From Maribacter_C sp947494565 (GTDB taxonomy: Bacteria > Bacteroidota > Bacteroidia > Flavobacteriales > Flavobacteriaceae): DNA of 64,000 nucleotides. Below the pieces are notes generated by a model that had not been told where the DNA came from, made no database searches, and saw nothing but the letters and a program-made list of their open reading frames with translations. The DNA is taken from contig NZ_JBLFEP010000005.1 of assembly GCF_047345415.1 (NCBI RefSeq), positions 310,001-374,000 on the forward strand, given 5' to 3'. This document shows positions 18,060-26,897 of the stretch, one piece after another. The position numbers and the translations under genes are program-made. Position 1 is the first letter of the stretch. Every line of letters starts with the position of its first letter.

Positions 18060-19130
18060 ATGCCCTTACAAAAAGAAAAAACACTCATTCTCTCAGGAGA
18101 TGACGTGATTCGTATTGTCGAAAAGTTCGGAATAGATCGCCTGATGGATTCCTTGATCGAACGTCTAACCAACGCCGTGCATGATTTCGACAAATCCAAA
18201 ACAGATATACCTATTCGTTCTGGCTTCAACTACCAAACGGAAAATCCTGGTCTCATTGAGTGGATGCCGGTACATAAGAAAGGAAAGGAAGTAGTCATCA
18301 AGGTCGTGGGATACCACCCTCAAAACCCTAACAACTTTAATTTACCCACTATTCTATCCTCCATCTCTAGCTATGATACCAAAACAGGCCATCTCAATGG
18401 CATTGCGGACGGCGTACTCTTAACAGCCCTGCGAACTGGGGCCGCTTCTGCCGTTGCCAGTAGGTTATTGGCAAAACCGAAAAGTACCGTACTCGGTCTT
18501 ATAGGATGTGGAGCCCAGGCGGTTACTCAATTACATGCGCTTTCTAGGGTTTTTCAGTTTTCCGAGGTTTTGATCTACGACATTGATCAAAAGTCGATGG
18601 ACACCTTAAGAGACCGTATTGAAATGCTCGATATCCAATTGGATATCAAGACAGCATCGATAAAAGATATTATCGAGACTTCGGACATTGTTTGTACCGA
18701 AACGTCTATTGAGGTAGGTACCGGACCACTTTTTGAATATCACAAGAGTAAACCACATTTACATATCAATGCGGTAGGCTCGGACTTTCCTGGCAAAACA
18801 GAACTTCCCAAAGAACTACTTCTCCAAAGTTTTGTATGTCCTGACTTTTTTGAACAGGCTAAAATAGAAGGGGAATGCCAACAACTTTCGGACAGTGAAA
18901 TTGCTCCTGATTGGGTAGAGGTACTTCAGAACGCTGATGACTATGTTCAGGTCAAGGACCAAATCTCTATTTTTGACTCCACCGGCTGGGCTTTAGAGGA
19001 TCAGGTCGTTATGGACCTTTTTCTTGATTTGGCCGATGAATTCGATATCGGTTTAGAAGTCGCTATCGAAAATGTCTCTGAGGACGCTAAAAACCCGTAT
19101 CACTTTTTGACAAAAGCGGTTGAAGTCTAA
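18060..19130 (+). CDS. Ornithine cyclodeaminase / mu-crystallin family enzyme
   Basis: A 356-residue NAD-dependent enzyme of the ornithine cyclodeaminase/mu-crystallin family. Visible features: the substrate-side Glu and Lys (GLIEW, VVIKVVGYHP), the RTGAASAVAS segment, the dinucleotide-binding loop GLIGCGAQ near residue 158, and the VGSDFPGKTEL stretch carrying the catalytic Asp. All key residues of an active family member appear present. Ornithine cyclodeaminase converts L-ornithine to L-proline and ammonia. Here it precedes genes that look like a prolyl-to-pyrrolyl pathway, so a proline-supplying role is the simplest reading. SbnB-type enzymes of diaminopropionate synthesis belong to the same family, but no SbnA-like partner is present. 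It starts the plus-strand block. Confidence 0.9.
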   Translation: MPLQKEKTLILSGDDVIRIVEKFGIDRLMDSLIERLTNAVHDFDKSKTDIPIRSGFNYQTENPGLIEWMPVHKKGKEVVIKVVGYHPQNPNNFNLPTILSSISSYDTKTGHLNGIADGVLLTALRTGAASAVASRLLAKPKSTVLGLIGCGAQAVTQLHALSRVFQFSEVLIYDIDQKSMDTLRDRIEMLDIQLDIKTASIKDIIETSDIVCTETSIEVGTGPLFEYHKSKPHLHINAVGSDFPGKTELPKELLLQSFVCPDFFEQAKIEGECQQLSDSEIAPDWVEVLQNADDYVQVKDQISIFDSTGWALEDQVVMDLFLDLADEFDIGLEVAIENVSEDAKNPYHFLTKAVEV

Positions 19131-19241
19131 GATGATTTCCCGTTTTTTTGATTCGTTTACTTTTCGCCCGTTTTACTTTAATTTCGGCCGAAATGATTTC
19201 AGTTCAACGCTACCCACAATACAACAAACACCATCGGACCT

Positions 19242-20393
19242 ATGAATTTTTCACTGACCTCAGAGCAATTGGAGTATAAGAACAAAGTAAGTGACTTCGC
19301 TTCGGCCAATTTTGGGGGTTCTTATGTGAAGCAAGACAAAGATTGTCTATTCTCAAGAGCAGATTGGGAAAAATGTGCCGACTTCGGCCTTCAAGGCCTA
19401 GCCACTACCAAAGCCTATGGCGGCTCAACCGATGATGTTAGTATTCTCACTGCCACCTTGGCAATGGAAGGTTTCGGTTATGGATGCCGGGATAATGGCC
19501 TACCCTTTGGATTAAGTGCCCAGATGTGGACCGTGCAATATCCGATTTTAACTTTCGGAACTGAAGACCAAAAGAAGAAGTACTTACCTAAATTGGCTTC
19601 TGGTCAGTGGATCGGGTGCCATGCACTAACCGAACCCAGTTCAGGATCCGATGTTTTCAGTATGGAAACTAGTGCCAAAAAAGTTGAAGGAGGGTATCTC
19701 TTAAACGGTACCAAGCGCTACATCACTTTCGGACCCGTCTCAGATGTCATATTGGTTTTTGTAAAAACCAATCCAAAATTAGGCAAGTGGGGCATGAGCG
19801 TTTTCATTGTTGAAAAAGGCATGAAAGGCTTTACGGCAGGACCAAACAGGCCAAAAATGGGATTGCGAACGGTACCCTTTGGCGATTTGTTTTTTGAAGA
19901 CTGCTTTGTTCCCGAAGAGAATTTGTTGGGACCAATCGGTGCAGGTTGGGCGATAACCAATAGCTCGCTCGAACACGACCGCTGTACCATACTTGCCGGA
20001 CAATTGGGTGCCATGGAACATCAACTTGAGGAAACCATAGCGTTTGTAAAACAAAGGGAACAATTCGGAAAAAAAATAAGTCAATTCCAGTCGGTTTCCA
20101 ACAGGGTCGCCAATATGAAATTAAGACTGGAAACCTCAAGATTGCTACTCTATAAAGTGGCTTGGCTCAATAGTGTAGGAAAGTCTTCAATGATGGAATC
20201 TGCCCTGTTAAAATTGCACCTCAGTGAAAATTTTGTGGAATCGAGTCTTGACACGATACGAAATCACGGGGGCGATGGCTATATTTCCGAAAATGAAATC
20301 GAGAGAAATCTCCGTGATGCCGTTGGTGGGGTCATTTATGCAGGTACTTCTGATATCCAGAGAAACATCATCGCAAAACTTTTAGGCCTTTAG
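19242..20393 (+). CDS. Acyl-CoA dehydrogenase-type flavoprotein, probable prolyl-carrier dehydrogenase
   Basis: A 383-residue flavoprotein with the complete acyl-CoA dehydrogenase fold: N-terminal helices (NFSLTSEQLEYKNKV), middle strand domain with GCHALTEPSSGSDV and RYITFGP, and the C-terminal domain ending with GVIYAGTSDIQRNIIAKLLG. In pyrrole natural-product pathways (PltE of pyoluteorin, RedW of prodigiosin) a protein of this family oxidises L-prolyl-S-carrier to pyrrolyl-2-carboxyl-S-carrier. Here it is followed after 12 nt by an AMP ligase with a prolyl-like pocket and then by a free carrier protein, the same three-gene set. I infer the prolyl-carrier role from this context. A generic acyl-CoA dehydrogenase would not usually sit between these partners. 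Confidence 0.88.
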   Translation: MNFSLTSEQLEYKNKVSDFASANFGGSYVKQDKDCLFSRADWEKCADFGLQGLATTKAYGGSTDDVSILTATLAMEGFGYGCRDNGLPFGLSAQMWTVQYPILTFGTEDQKKKYLPKLASGQWIGCHALTEPSSGSDVFSMETSAKKVEGGYLLNGTKRYITFGPVSDVILVFVKTNPKLGKWGMSVFIVEKGMKGFTAGPNRPKMGLRTVPFGDLFFEDCFVPEENLLGPIGAGWAITNSSLEHDRCTILAGQLGAMEHQLEETIAFVKQREQFGKKISQFQSVSNRVANMKLRLETSRLLLYKVAWLNSVGKSSMMESALLKLHLSENFVESSLDTIRNHGGDGYISENEIERNLRDAVGGVIYAGTSDIQRNIIAKLLGL

Positions 20394-20405
20394 CCACTCG
20401 TATTT

Positions 20406-21971
20406 ATGCTGTTTACGCTCCCACATATCATTCAGAACTCGGCCCGCTCGTTTCCAGAGCAAGATGCTTTCCGTTGTGGAAGAGATTCTATGTCTTATGG
20501 GGAACTTGACAAAAAAACGGATCAGCTGGCATCTCACTTGATCATGAAAGGCGTCCGTAAAGGAGATCGTATCGGTGTGTACATGGAACGCTGTTTGGAA
20601 ACGGCACTCGCCGTTTATGGCATCATGAAGGCCGGAGCCGTTTATGTTCCTTTAGATCCTAGCGCACCACACGCCAGAACCCGATTTTTGTTAGCCGATT
20701 GTGGTATCAAACATGTCACAACTACGGCAAAACAACGCAGGAAAATAAAGGCTATTTTAGAAACGGAAACAAATCTTGAATCCCTTATTGGAATCGATGC
20801 GGATTTGACTATTCCATCTGTATCTTGGGATGTTATTTTCAAAATAGACTTGAGCACCTATCAACCAGTAAAAATTATCGAATCTGATTTGGCATATATC
20901 ATGTATACGTCAGGCTCTACGGGTGCCCCTAAAGGTATCATGCACACCCATCATAGTGGGCTCAGCTATGCCAAACTTTCGGCTCAGGTCTATAACATAA
21001 CGCTTACCGATCGAATAGCGAACCATGCTCCTTTGCATTTTGACATTTCAACTTTTGGTTATTTCTCCGGACCGCTGGCAGGGGCGACCACAGTCATTAT
21101 TCCCGATGCGCATACAAAACTTCCGGCGAGTCTTTCCGCCTTGATGGAACAGGAAAAAATCACCATATGGTATTCCGTACCCTTGGCCCTGGTTCAGCTA
21201 TTGCTAAACGGAGTGCTTGATGAACGTGATTTATCACCATTGCGTTGGGTCTTATACGGAGGTGAGAATTTTGTTCCGAAATATATGCGAGAACTCATGG
21301 GATTGTGGCCTAGTGCTACATTCAGTAACGTCTATGGCCCGGCAGAGGTGAATCAATGCACATATTACCATCTAAACACTCCACCTGAAACAGATGAGCA
21401 AATTCCCATCGGAAAAATCTGGGAAAATACGACCTATAAAATCCTTGGAGAGGACAACTCACCAGTACCCAAAGGCACCTCAGGAGAACTTCTCGTGCGT
21501 TCCGCGACCATGATGAAAGGCTACTGGAATAACAATGTACTCACAAAAAAGGCGTTATACACTGAGCACATAGCTCCTGGAGTCGAACATGTATTCTATA
21601 GAACTGGTGATCTGGTAAAAGAGGATGAGCAGGGTAATCTCATATTTTTGGGAAGGAACGATCGACAGGTGAAGCTACGAGGATATCGGGTTGAATTAGA
21701 CGAGGTAGAGGCAGTTTTAGGCAAGCACGACAGCGTTGAGGAAGCCGCCGTTTTTATCTTAGAAAATGAAAACAACGAAAAACAAATCGCTGCCGCTATT
21801 ATCGGGACAAAGGAGATAGAACAATCAGCAGATCATTTGATCGCTTTCAGTAAAACGTATTTACCACCATATGCAATACCCAATCACATATATTTTCTTC
21901 AAGACTTCCCGAGAACCAGTTCAGGCAAAGTGAAACGTTCGGAAATCGTGAAGAGTCTAATCCAGAGATAA
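20406..21971 (+). CDS. Stand-alone adenylation enzyme, probable L-prolyl-AMP ligase
   Basis: A 521-residue AMP-forming ligase without fused carrier. Motifs: A3 MYTSGSTGAPKG (about 167-178), A5 VYGPAEVNQCTYY, A7-A8 YRTGDL and DRQVKLRGYRVELDEVE, and A10 with the catalytic Lys in SSGKVKRSE. Reading the pocket against GrsA gives approximately D-I-F-Y-L-G-V-Q-C-K. This shares Asp, Tyr278, Leu299 and Cys331 with the DLLYLALVCK type I remember for prolyl ligases of pyrrole pathways (PltF, RedM). The NxCTYY context after the A5 motif also fits that group. It should load proline onto the carrier protein encoded 4 nt downstream. The pocket reading was done by hand and is approximate. Confidence 0.88.
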   Translation: MLFTLPHIIQNSARSFPEQDAFRCGRDSMSYGELDKKTDQLASHLIMKGVRKGDRIGVYMERCLETALAVYGIMKAGAVYVPLDPSAPHARTRFLLADCGIKHVTTTAKQRRKIKAILETETNLESLIGIDADLTIPSVSWDVIFKIDLSTYQPVKIIESDLAYIMYTSGSTGAPKGIMHTHHSGLSYAKLSAQVYNITLTDRIANHAPLHFDISTFGYFSGPLAGATTVIIPDAHTKLPASLSALMEQEKITIWYSVPLALVQLLLNGVLDERDLSPLRWVLYGGENFVPKYMRELMGLWPSATFSNVYGPAEVNQCTYYHLNTPPETDEQIPIGKIWENTTYKILGEDNSPVPKGTSGELLVRSATMMKGYWNNNVLTKKALYTEHIAPGVEHVFYRTGDLVKEDEQGNLIFLGRNDRQVKLRGYRVELDEVEAVLGKHDSVEEAAVFILENENNEKQIAAAIIGTKEIEQSADHLIAFSKTYLPPYAIPNHIYFLQDFPRTSSGKVKRSEIVKSLIQR

Positions 21972-21975
21972 TGAT

Positions 21976-22203
21976 ATGAAAGATATTCTTTTAAAGTACA
22001 TAAATGAGCAATTTCAGGCCGATGACCCCATCGAGGCCCAGGACGACTTGCTTGGTGAAGGCATTTTAGATTCGTTGGGAATGATGAAATTGATCCTCTT
22101 TATCGAAACAGAGTTCGAATTGAAAGTTCCGCCCCAAGATATGACCATCGAAAACTTTATGAGCATAGATGATATGGCCACCTATATTTCCAATAGGAAA
22201 TAG
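21976..22203 (+). CDS. Stand-alone acyl/peptidyl carrier protein
   Basis: A 75-residue carrier protein. The phosphopantetheine attachment motif is LDSLGM with S33, preceded by the conserved DLLGEGIL helix start and followed by the acidic helix II (LILFIETEFELKV). The length and position match PltL/RedO-type prolyl carriers that hold proline while it is oxidised to pyrrole. It lies 4 nt after the AMP ligase and needs activation by the Sfp-type enzyme encoded at 10349-11080. Confidence 0.93.
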   Translation: MKDILLKYINEQFQADDPIEAQDDLLGEGILDSLGMMKLILFIETEFELKVPPQDMTIENFMSIDDMATYISNRK

Positions 22204-22236
22204 TTTCTATTCAACTGTTCTTCAAGAAAATTGGAA

Positions 22237-23307
22237 ATGCGTCCCAGACTAACCGAATTAGATGGCTTAAGGGGTATAGCGAGTTTAATGGTCGTATTGT
22301 ACCACTATCCTGGAAGATACTTGCACCAAGACTTCTACGACCTCTTTTTTATAAGAAAGGCATATACCTTCGTAGACTTCTTTTTTGTACTCAGTGGCTT
22401 TGTAATAGCCTATAACTACAGTTCGCTCGTATCTTTTCAAGAGTTTAAGGTCTTTTATAAAAAACGGTTTATTCGACTCTATCCGATGCTCTTTTTCTCC
22501 GTACTTGTTTACTTTTCATTTCGGGTATTCGCTATTTATTTTTTTCCATCTGTTGTAGATTCCAATACGAACATTGAGGGATTGGTAATGAAGACCTTGG
22601 ATTCGCTGCTTTTCACAAATTCGACCCCAATTTTAGGTTCGACCACAGGCCTCAACCTTCCTTCATGGTCTATTTCTTCTGAAATGATCTCTTACTTCGT
22701 ATTTGGTATCATAGCGCTTATTTCCAATCTTAGAGTAAAAAATAGCATCTACTTGGCGCTCACACTGGTGTCCGGTATCATCTTGTTCAACCTTGGAACA
22801 CTATTCAAGTTAGGGGACTACGGATTTATCAGAGGTCTTTTTTCTTTTCTGCTAGGGTATTTCGTTTGGAAAATCAGTCTTGAGAACTTCAGATTGAAGA
22901 ATTATCTCGAATATGCGATTCCATTTTTAATTGTTGCATGTCTTTATATCCTGTCCATAACCCAAGAAAAAGGTACCGGTCTACTTTTCGAATTCGTGGT
23001 TCCCGTGGTTTTTGGATTAGCCATTCTTATCATTGTAAAGGCTGACGGTTTTCTTTCTAAACTTCTAAATAGCGGACCGGTTCAGTTTTTAGGTAACATC
23101 TCCTATTCGTTATACCTGAATCATTTTTTAATCATTCTCGTAGTGCCGCAACTACTTTTTAAGTTTTTAAAACTGGAAAATAATGGATTCAACCAATTTT
23201 CTGTTTTTTGCGTATCCTTGGCTATATCGGTCATGTACTCATACCTCACCTACAAGTATATCGAATTGCGTTTTAGTAGCATCTTAAAAAAGTATTTCCT
23301 GCGCTAA
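22237..23307 (+). CDS. Acyltransferase family 3 (OafA-type) membrane protein
   Basis: A 356-residue membrane acyltransferase with about ten hydrophobic segments. The N-terminus RLTELDGLRGIASLMVVLYHY is the hallmark of acyltransferase family 3, including the His of helix 1; FFFVLSGFVIAY is the second conserved segment. An upstream in-frame TTG at 22231 exists, but the ATG at 22237 is the better start. These enzymes O-acylate sugars of lipopolysaccharide, Nod factors or macrolides (for example 4''-O-acylation of a macrolide sugar). As last gene of the starter-unit block it may acylate the sugar or serine of the NRPS product; a role in surface polysaccharide decoration is equally possible. Confidence 0.85.
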   Translation: MRPRLTELDGLRGIASLMVVLYHYPGRYLHQDFYDLFFIRKAYTFVDFFFVLSGFVIAYNYSSLVSFQEFKVFYKKRFIRLYPMLFFSVLVYFSFRVFAIYFFPSVVDSNTNIEGLVMKTLDSLLFTNSTPILGSTTGLNLPSWSISSEMISYFVFGIIALISNLRVKNSIYLALTLVSGIILFNLGTLFKLGDYGFIRGLFSFLLGYFVWKISLENFRLKNYLEYAIPFLIVACLYILSITQEKGTGLLFEFVVPVVFGLAILIIVKADGFLSKLLNSGPVQFLGNISYSLYLNHFLIILVVPQLLFKFLKLENNGFNQFSVFCVSLAISVMYSYLTYKYIELRFSSILKKYFLR

Positions 23308-23385
23308 AACAATTGTAAATTCACGGATATTTCTCGATTCTATATGCAAGACCTCTACAACTTGTTTTGCACAAAAAATGGAGGA

Positions 23386-26300
23386 CTACTGAGATAATAA
23401 TTCGATTATTTTTTTCTTGACGTATGCGGCATATGTCCTTACGGTCGGATAGTCGAATACCAAAGTTATCGCAAGATCTAGCTCAAAAGCGTTTTTTAAG
23501 CGAGAGGTAATAGTCATGGCATTCAACGAATTGCCTCCCAAACGAATAAAGTTTTCATCGACCCCTACCCTATCCAATTTTAAAATTTCCATCCAGGTAT
23601 TGGCAACAATTTCCTCAAATTCATTCGTCGGAGCTTGAAATGTTTCACTCCCTTTTTCTTTTTCAATCGAATGAACGGGTATTTTTTTCCTGTTTATCTT
23701 TCCATTGGACAACAGCTCAAACTCTTCTAAATGAACAAAAAAGGATGGAATCATATAACTGGGAAGTGACCGTTCCAATACAGCGATTATATCCTCATCG
23801 CTACTAACCTGACCGGTATAGTGTGCTACCAAATACGCTTCGCCCGTTTTCGTTTTTCCAAGATGCACTATAACTTGCGTAATGCCTTCAAGCCTTTCAA
23901 TGGTCTTTTCAATTTCACCCAACTCTATACGTTGACCCCTTAGTTTAACTTGCGTATCGATTCTTCCCAAATAATCAATAGCTCCATCATGTCGATATCT
24001 AGCCAAATCACCTGTTCTGTACATAATGGCATTTTCATCCAAAGAAAAAACGTCTTGAACAAAACGTTCTTTTGTCAGTACTTCGTTGTTCAAATATCCG
24101 TGTGCCACCTGTGATCCCGTTATATAAAGTTCACCAATCGCACCTATTGGAACCCTATTCAAACCATTGTCCAAAATATAAAGCTGCGTGTTCGATACGG
24201 GATAACCAATCGGGATATGCTCACCGACCTCACCTCTTTTGCAGTGCCAATGGCTCACATCGACGGAAGCCTCAGTAGGGCCATAGAGGTTATATACCTC
24301 GGCATCAAGAAGGTGATGTGTCTTTTTCACGGCGCTGACCGAAAGTACTTCCCCGCTACAAAATATTCTTTTGAGACTTCTACATTTATCAACACCTTGG
24401 GTGGCATTGAATATGTTCAACATTGAAGGAACAAAATGAATTACCGAAATATCATGATCAACAACAGATTGAATCAATCTCTCGGGATCTTTGTGCTCAT
24501 CCGGCTCCAATATCACTAGGCCCGCACCTTGCCGCAAGGGCCAAAACAGCTCCCAGACTGAAACGTCGAAGGTAATGGGTGTTTTTTGTATCAGCATGTC
24601 ATTCTCCGAAATCGGATAGGCATCGTTCATCCAATTCAAACGGTTACAAATACCCCTATGATGGCATTTAACACCTTTGGGCGCACCGGTACTCCCCGAT
24701 GTATAGATGACATACGCAAGGTCTTCAGGAGCATTCATCACTTCAGGCCGAGTGGAATCCATTGCTGAAATCTCTTGCTCGATCGTGTTCTGATGATAAC
24801 AAATCGTGATGCCTGTAGTACGCTTCTGAATTTTGTCGTGATTCAGTAATAGTATCTTGGTTTTTGCATTTTCTAGAATAAAATTCAATCGTGCGGTAGG
24901 CGTCAGTACATCAATCGGTAGGTAGGCGGCACCTGCCTTCAGAATGCCATAGATATAGACCATCATTTCTATAGATCGTTCTAGACTGACTGCCACAATA
25001 TCATTTTTTCGGACCTTATTTTTAATCAAAAAATGAGCTACCTGATTCGATTTTTCATCTAGTTGGGCATATGTCAATTGTCGATTTTTGAACCGTACTG
25101 CCACACGTTTTGGGGTGTCTTGTACCTGCTTCTCAAATTTCGAAAGCAATGTTTCGCTCGTTCCATAAGTAACTTCGGTGTTGTTCCACTCCTTGAGCTG
25201 CTTGACCTCTGTTTCCGTAATTATGGATAACTCTTTGATTTTTTGATCTTTATTTTCAATCAACGCATCGATAACCTGAATGTAATGCCGACCTATATCA
25301 TCCATTTGATTTTTGGGAAAAACGGCATCGATAAAGTCAAACAGCAACTGAAAACTTCCGGTCTTATTAAAATCATGGATCTGTAATCTGATATGGTGAT
25401 TAGCGTCGACATGGTCAGATAATAGCCAATGACATTCCGTTGGCAGTCCCGCAAAATCGTTAAAAGTGGTTGGGGTGAAATTCATCACCACATTGAATGA
25501 ACTCAATAAGTCGATTGGCGGCTTACCGACCATCGCGTTCTTCACGACGTCTAGCGACTCGTTCTTCATATATAGATACAATCCGAACAAGGTGGCTTCC
25601 TCATCAATTTCAATATGGGTAGGCAACAACTCCATTAGCAATCCGACAATGTTTCGCTCCGCCTTCGTTGTTCTATTATGAAAAGGTACACCTATTGCGA
25701 ACTCTTCTTTGTTACCAACTTTATAGAGCAAAGTCGCTAAGGCCGTTAAGAAAAGATTTGACAAAGCCAATTCAGGGGTCCACGACCTAATGCCGTCCTC
25801 AAGGATAAGCTGATACAGTTTTTCAGTTCTGTCCTTCCCCAAGTCGAAATTTACTCTTGTAGCTTTACTGCTATTACTCTTGGGTCTAAGACCGTATAGC
25901 GCTAGAGGCTCGTGGGCAAGATCTGATTTGCTCTGCCAATATGGAGTAGGCTGCTCTTGGTATTTAAATGGATTGGCCGCAGCATATTCTTTAAAGCTAT
26001 AGGTACTTTTACCGGGCTCTTGATGCGTCTTCAAAATGTTTTGATAGTGCCCATTTAGCGCATCATAACACTTTTGGGTCGACCAAGCATCGGTAATCAA
26101 ATGGTGTTGATTAAAATAGAAGATGAATTTGGTATCATGTAGTTTGAAAAGCACCGCTTGATATAGCAACTCGTCTATTTCAAATACGTTCCGTTTATTG
26201 ACAGCTACCCAATCAAGATAATCTTGGTAAGCGTGAACCGAATTCGAAAAATCATAGAATACTAATGGGTTTTCGACGCGAGAGTGGTAAACTTGCCTCG

Positions 26301-26505
26301 GAATATCTTCCGTAATGCTGACAGATGATCGCAATACCTCGTTTTCGTTTACGACCTTAGCAAAGGCCTCCTGAAAAGCTTCAGTCACTATCTTACCTTC
26401 AATCTCAAATGAGAAAATCATGTTGTACAAAGGGTCGGCAGGGGAAATCTTCTGACCGGTCCAAATCAACATTTGGCTTTTCGTAAAGCTAGTACTTTGG
26501 GACAT
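23386..26505 (-). CDS. Serine-activating NRPS module, C-A-PCP
   Basis: A 1039-residue single-module NRPS. Condensation domain about 1-430 with HHxxxD motif HHLITD at about 134-139; adenylation domain about 450-940 with A3 YTSGSTGAPKG, A5 NLYGPTEASVD and A8 DTQVKLRGQRIELGEIE; carrier domain with GGNSL, S993. The pocket residues read by alignment with GrsA are D-V-W-H-F-S-L-V-D plus the invariant Lys, which equals the canonical serine code DVWHFSLVDK (as in EntF). No thioesterase is present, so the chain must pass to the C-A-PCP-TE protein encoded at 12452-16510. The condensation domain is the natural acceptor of the pyrrolyl carrier. The first in-frame ATG is at 26505; a TTG 6 nt upstream is less likely. 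It is transcribed alone and converges with the acyltransferase gene. Confidence 0.94.
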   Translation of the reverse strand: MSQSTSFTKSQMLIWTGQKISPADPLYNMIFSFEIEGKIVTEAFQEAFAKVVNENEVLRSSVSITEDIPRQVYHSRVENPLVFYDFSNSVHAYQDYLDWVAVNKRNVFEIDELLYQAVLFKLHDTKFIFYFNQHHLITDAWSTQKCYDALNGHYQNILKTHQEPGKSTYSFKEYAAANPFKYQEQPTPYWQSKSDLAHEPLALYGLRPKSNSSKATRVNFDLGKDRTEKLYQLILEDGIRSWTPELALSNLFLTALATLLYKVGNKEEFAIGVPFHNRTTKAERNIVGLLMELLPTHIEIDEEATLFGLYLYMKNESLDVVKNAMVGKPPIDLLSSFNVVMNFTPTTFNDFAGLPTECHWLLSDHVDANHHIRLQIHDFNKTGSFQLLFDFIDAVFPKNQMDDIGRHYIQVIDALIENKDQKIKELSIITETEVKQLKEWNNTEVTYGTSETLLSKFEKQVQDTPKRVAVRFKNRQLTYAQLDEKSNQVAHFLIKNKVRKNDIVAVSLERSIEMMVYIYGILKAGAAYLPIDVLTPTARLNFILENAKTKILLLNHDKIQKRTTGITICYHQNTIEQEISAMDSTRPEVMNAPEDLAYVIYTSGSTGAPKGVKCHHRGICNRLNWMNDAYPISENDMLIQKTPITFDVSVWELFWPLRQGAGLVILEPDEHKDPERLIQSVVDHDISVIHFVPSMLNIFNATQGVDKCRSLKRIFCSGEVLSVSAVKKTHHLLDAEVYNLYGPTEASVDVSHWHCKRGEVGEHIPIGYPVSNTQLYILDNGLNRVPIGAIGELYITGSQVAHGYLNNEVLTKERFVQDVFSLDENAIMYRTGDLARYRHDGAIDYLGRIDTQVKLRGQRIELGEIEKTIERLEGITQVIVHLGKTKTGEAYLVAHYTGQVSSDEDIIAVLERSLPSYMIPSFFVHLEEFELLSNGKINRKKIPVHSIEKEKGSETFQAPTNEFEEIVANTWMEILKLDRVGVDENFIRLGGNSLNAMTITSRLKNAFELDLAITLVFDYPTVRTYAAYVKKKIIELLSQ

Positions 26506-26897
26506 TATCAACTTCTATTAAATAAACCAGGGACATTGCTCAATTATTCTAGGCTATATGAAAATACGTTTTCACATATTAAAAAAACGAATACCCTGAA
26601 AACCTAACGCACACTTCATCCAATTCGTTTAATTTATTCCAAATTCTTAGGAAAAAGTCAAAATCGAGCTTGTTTTCCAAGGCCACCTCTATATGGAAAA
26701 TGCAGAGCATTTTCAGTATGTACTTAAATCTGGTTCTTTTTCAATGGATTTTCAACGAAAATAAGTACCATTCACCCAATAAATGTACCCTTGCCATAGT
26801 ATTTTTCAATAACTCGGTTTAAATTCTTTCTTTTGTTCCTATAAACATGACTTAATAATCGTTTGCCATGAGCTGATGATTTGCGAAGTAACCCTGC
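26506..26897. other. Divergent intergenic region between NRPS and His-rich protein
   Basis: About 390 nt between two divergent genes, so promoters for both should be here, but no full TTG/TAnnTTTG pair was found. An imperfect inverted repeat TGAAAA-TACG-TTTTCA (26559-26574), flanked by ATA/TAT, lies about 55-70 nt upstream of the NRPS start and could be an operator or just AT-rich chance. No open frame on either strand looks coding. Confidence 0.35.

Noticed and set aside
18060..19130. SbnB-type diaminopropionate enzyme instead of ornithine cyclodeaminase
   Set aside because: No SbnA-like partner is present and the neighbours fit a proline-to-pyrrole route better; family alone cannot settle it.
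12452..26505. Brabantamide- or pyrrolizidine-type pathway (Ser and Pro modules plus glycosyltransferase)
   Set aside because: No Baeyer-Villiger monooxygenase is visible, and the terminal pocket does not read as proline.
26556..26580. Inverted repeat upstream of the serine NRPS as a definite operator
   Set aside because: Short and AT-rich, with a stem of only six base pairs; recorded in the intergenic entry only.
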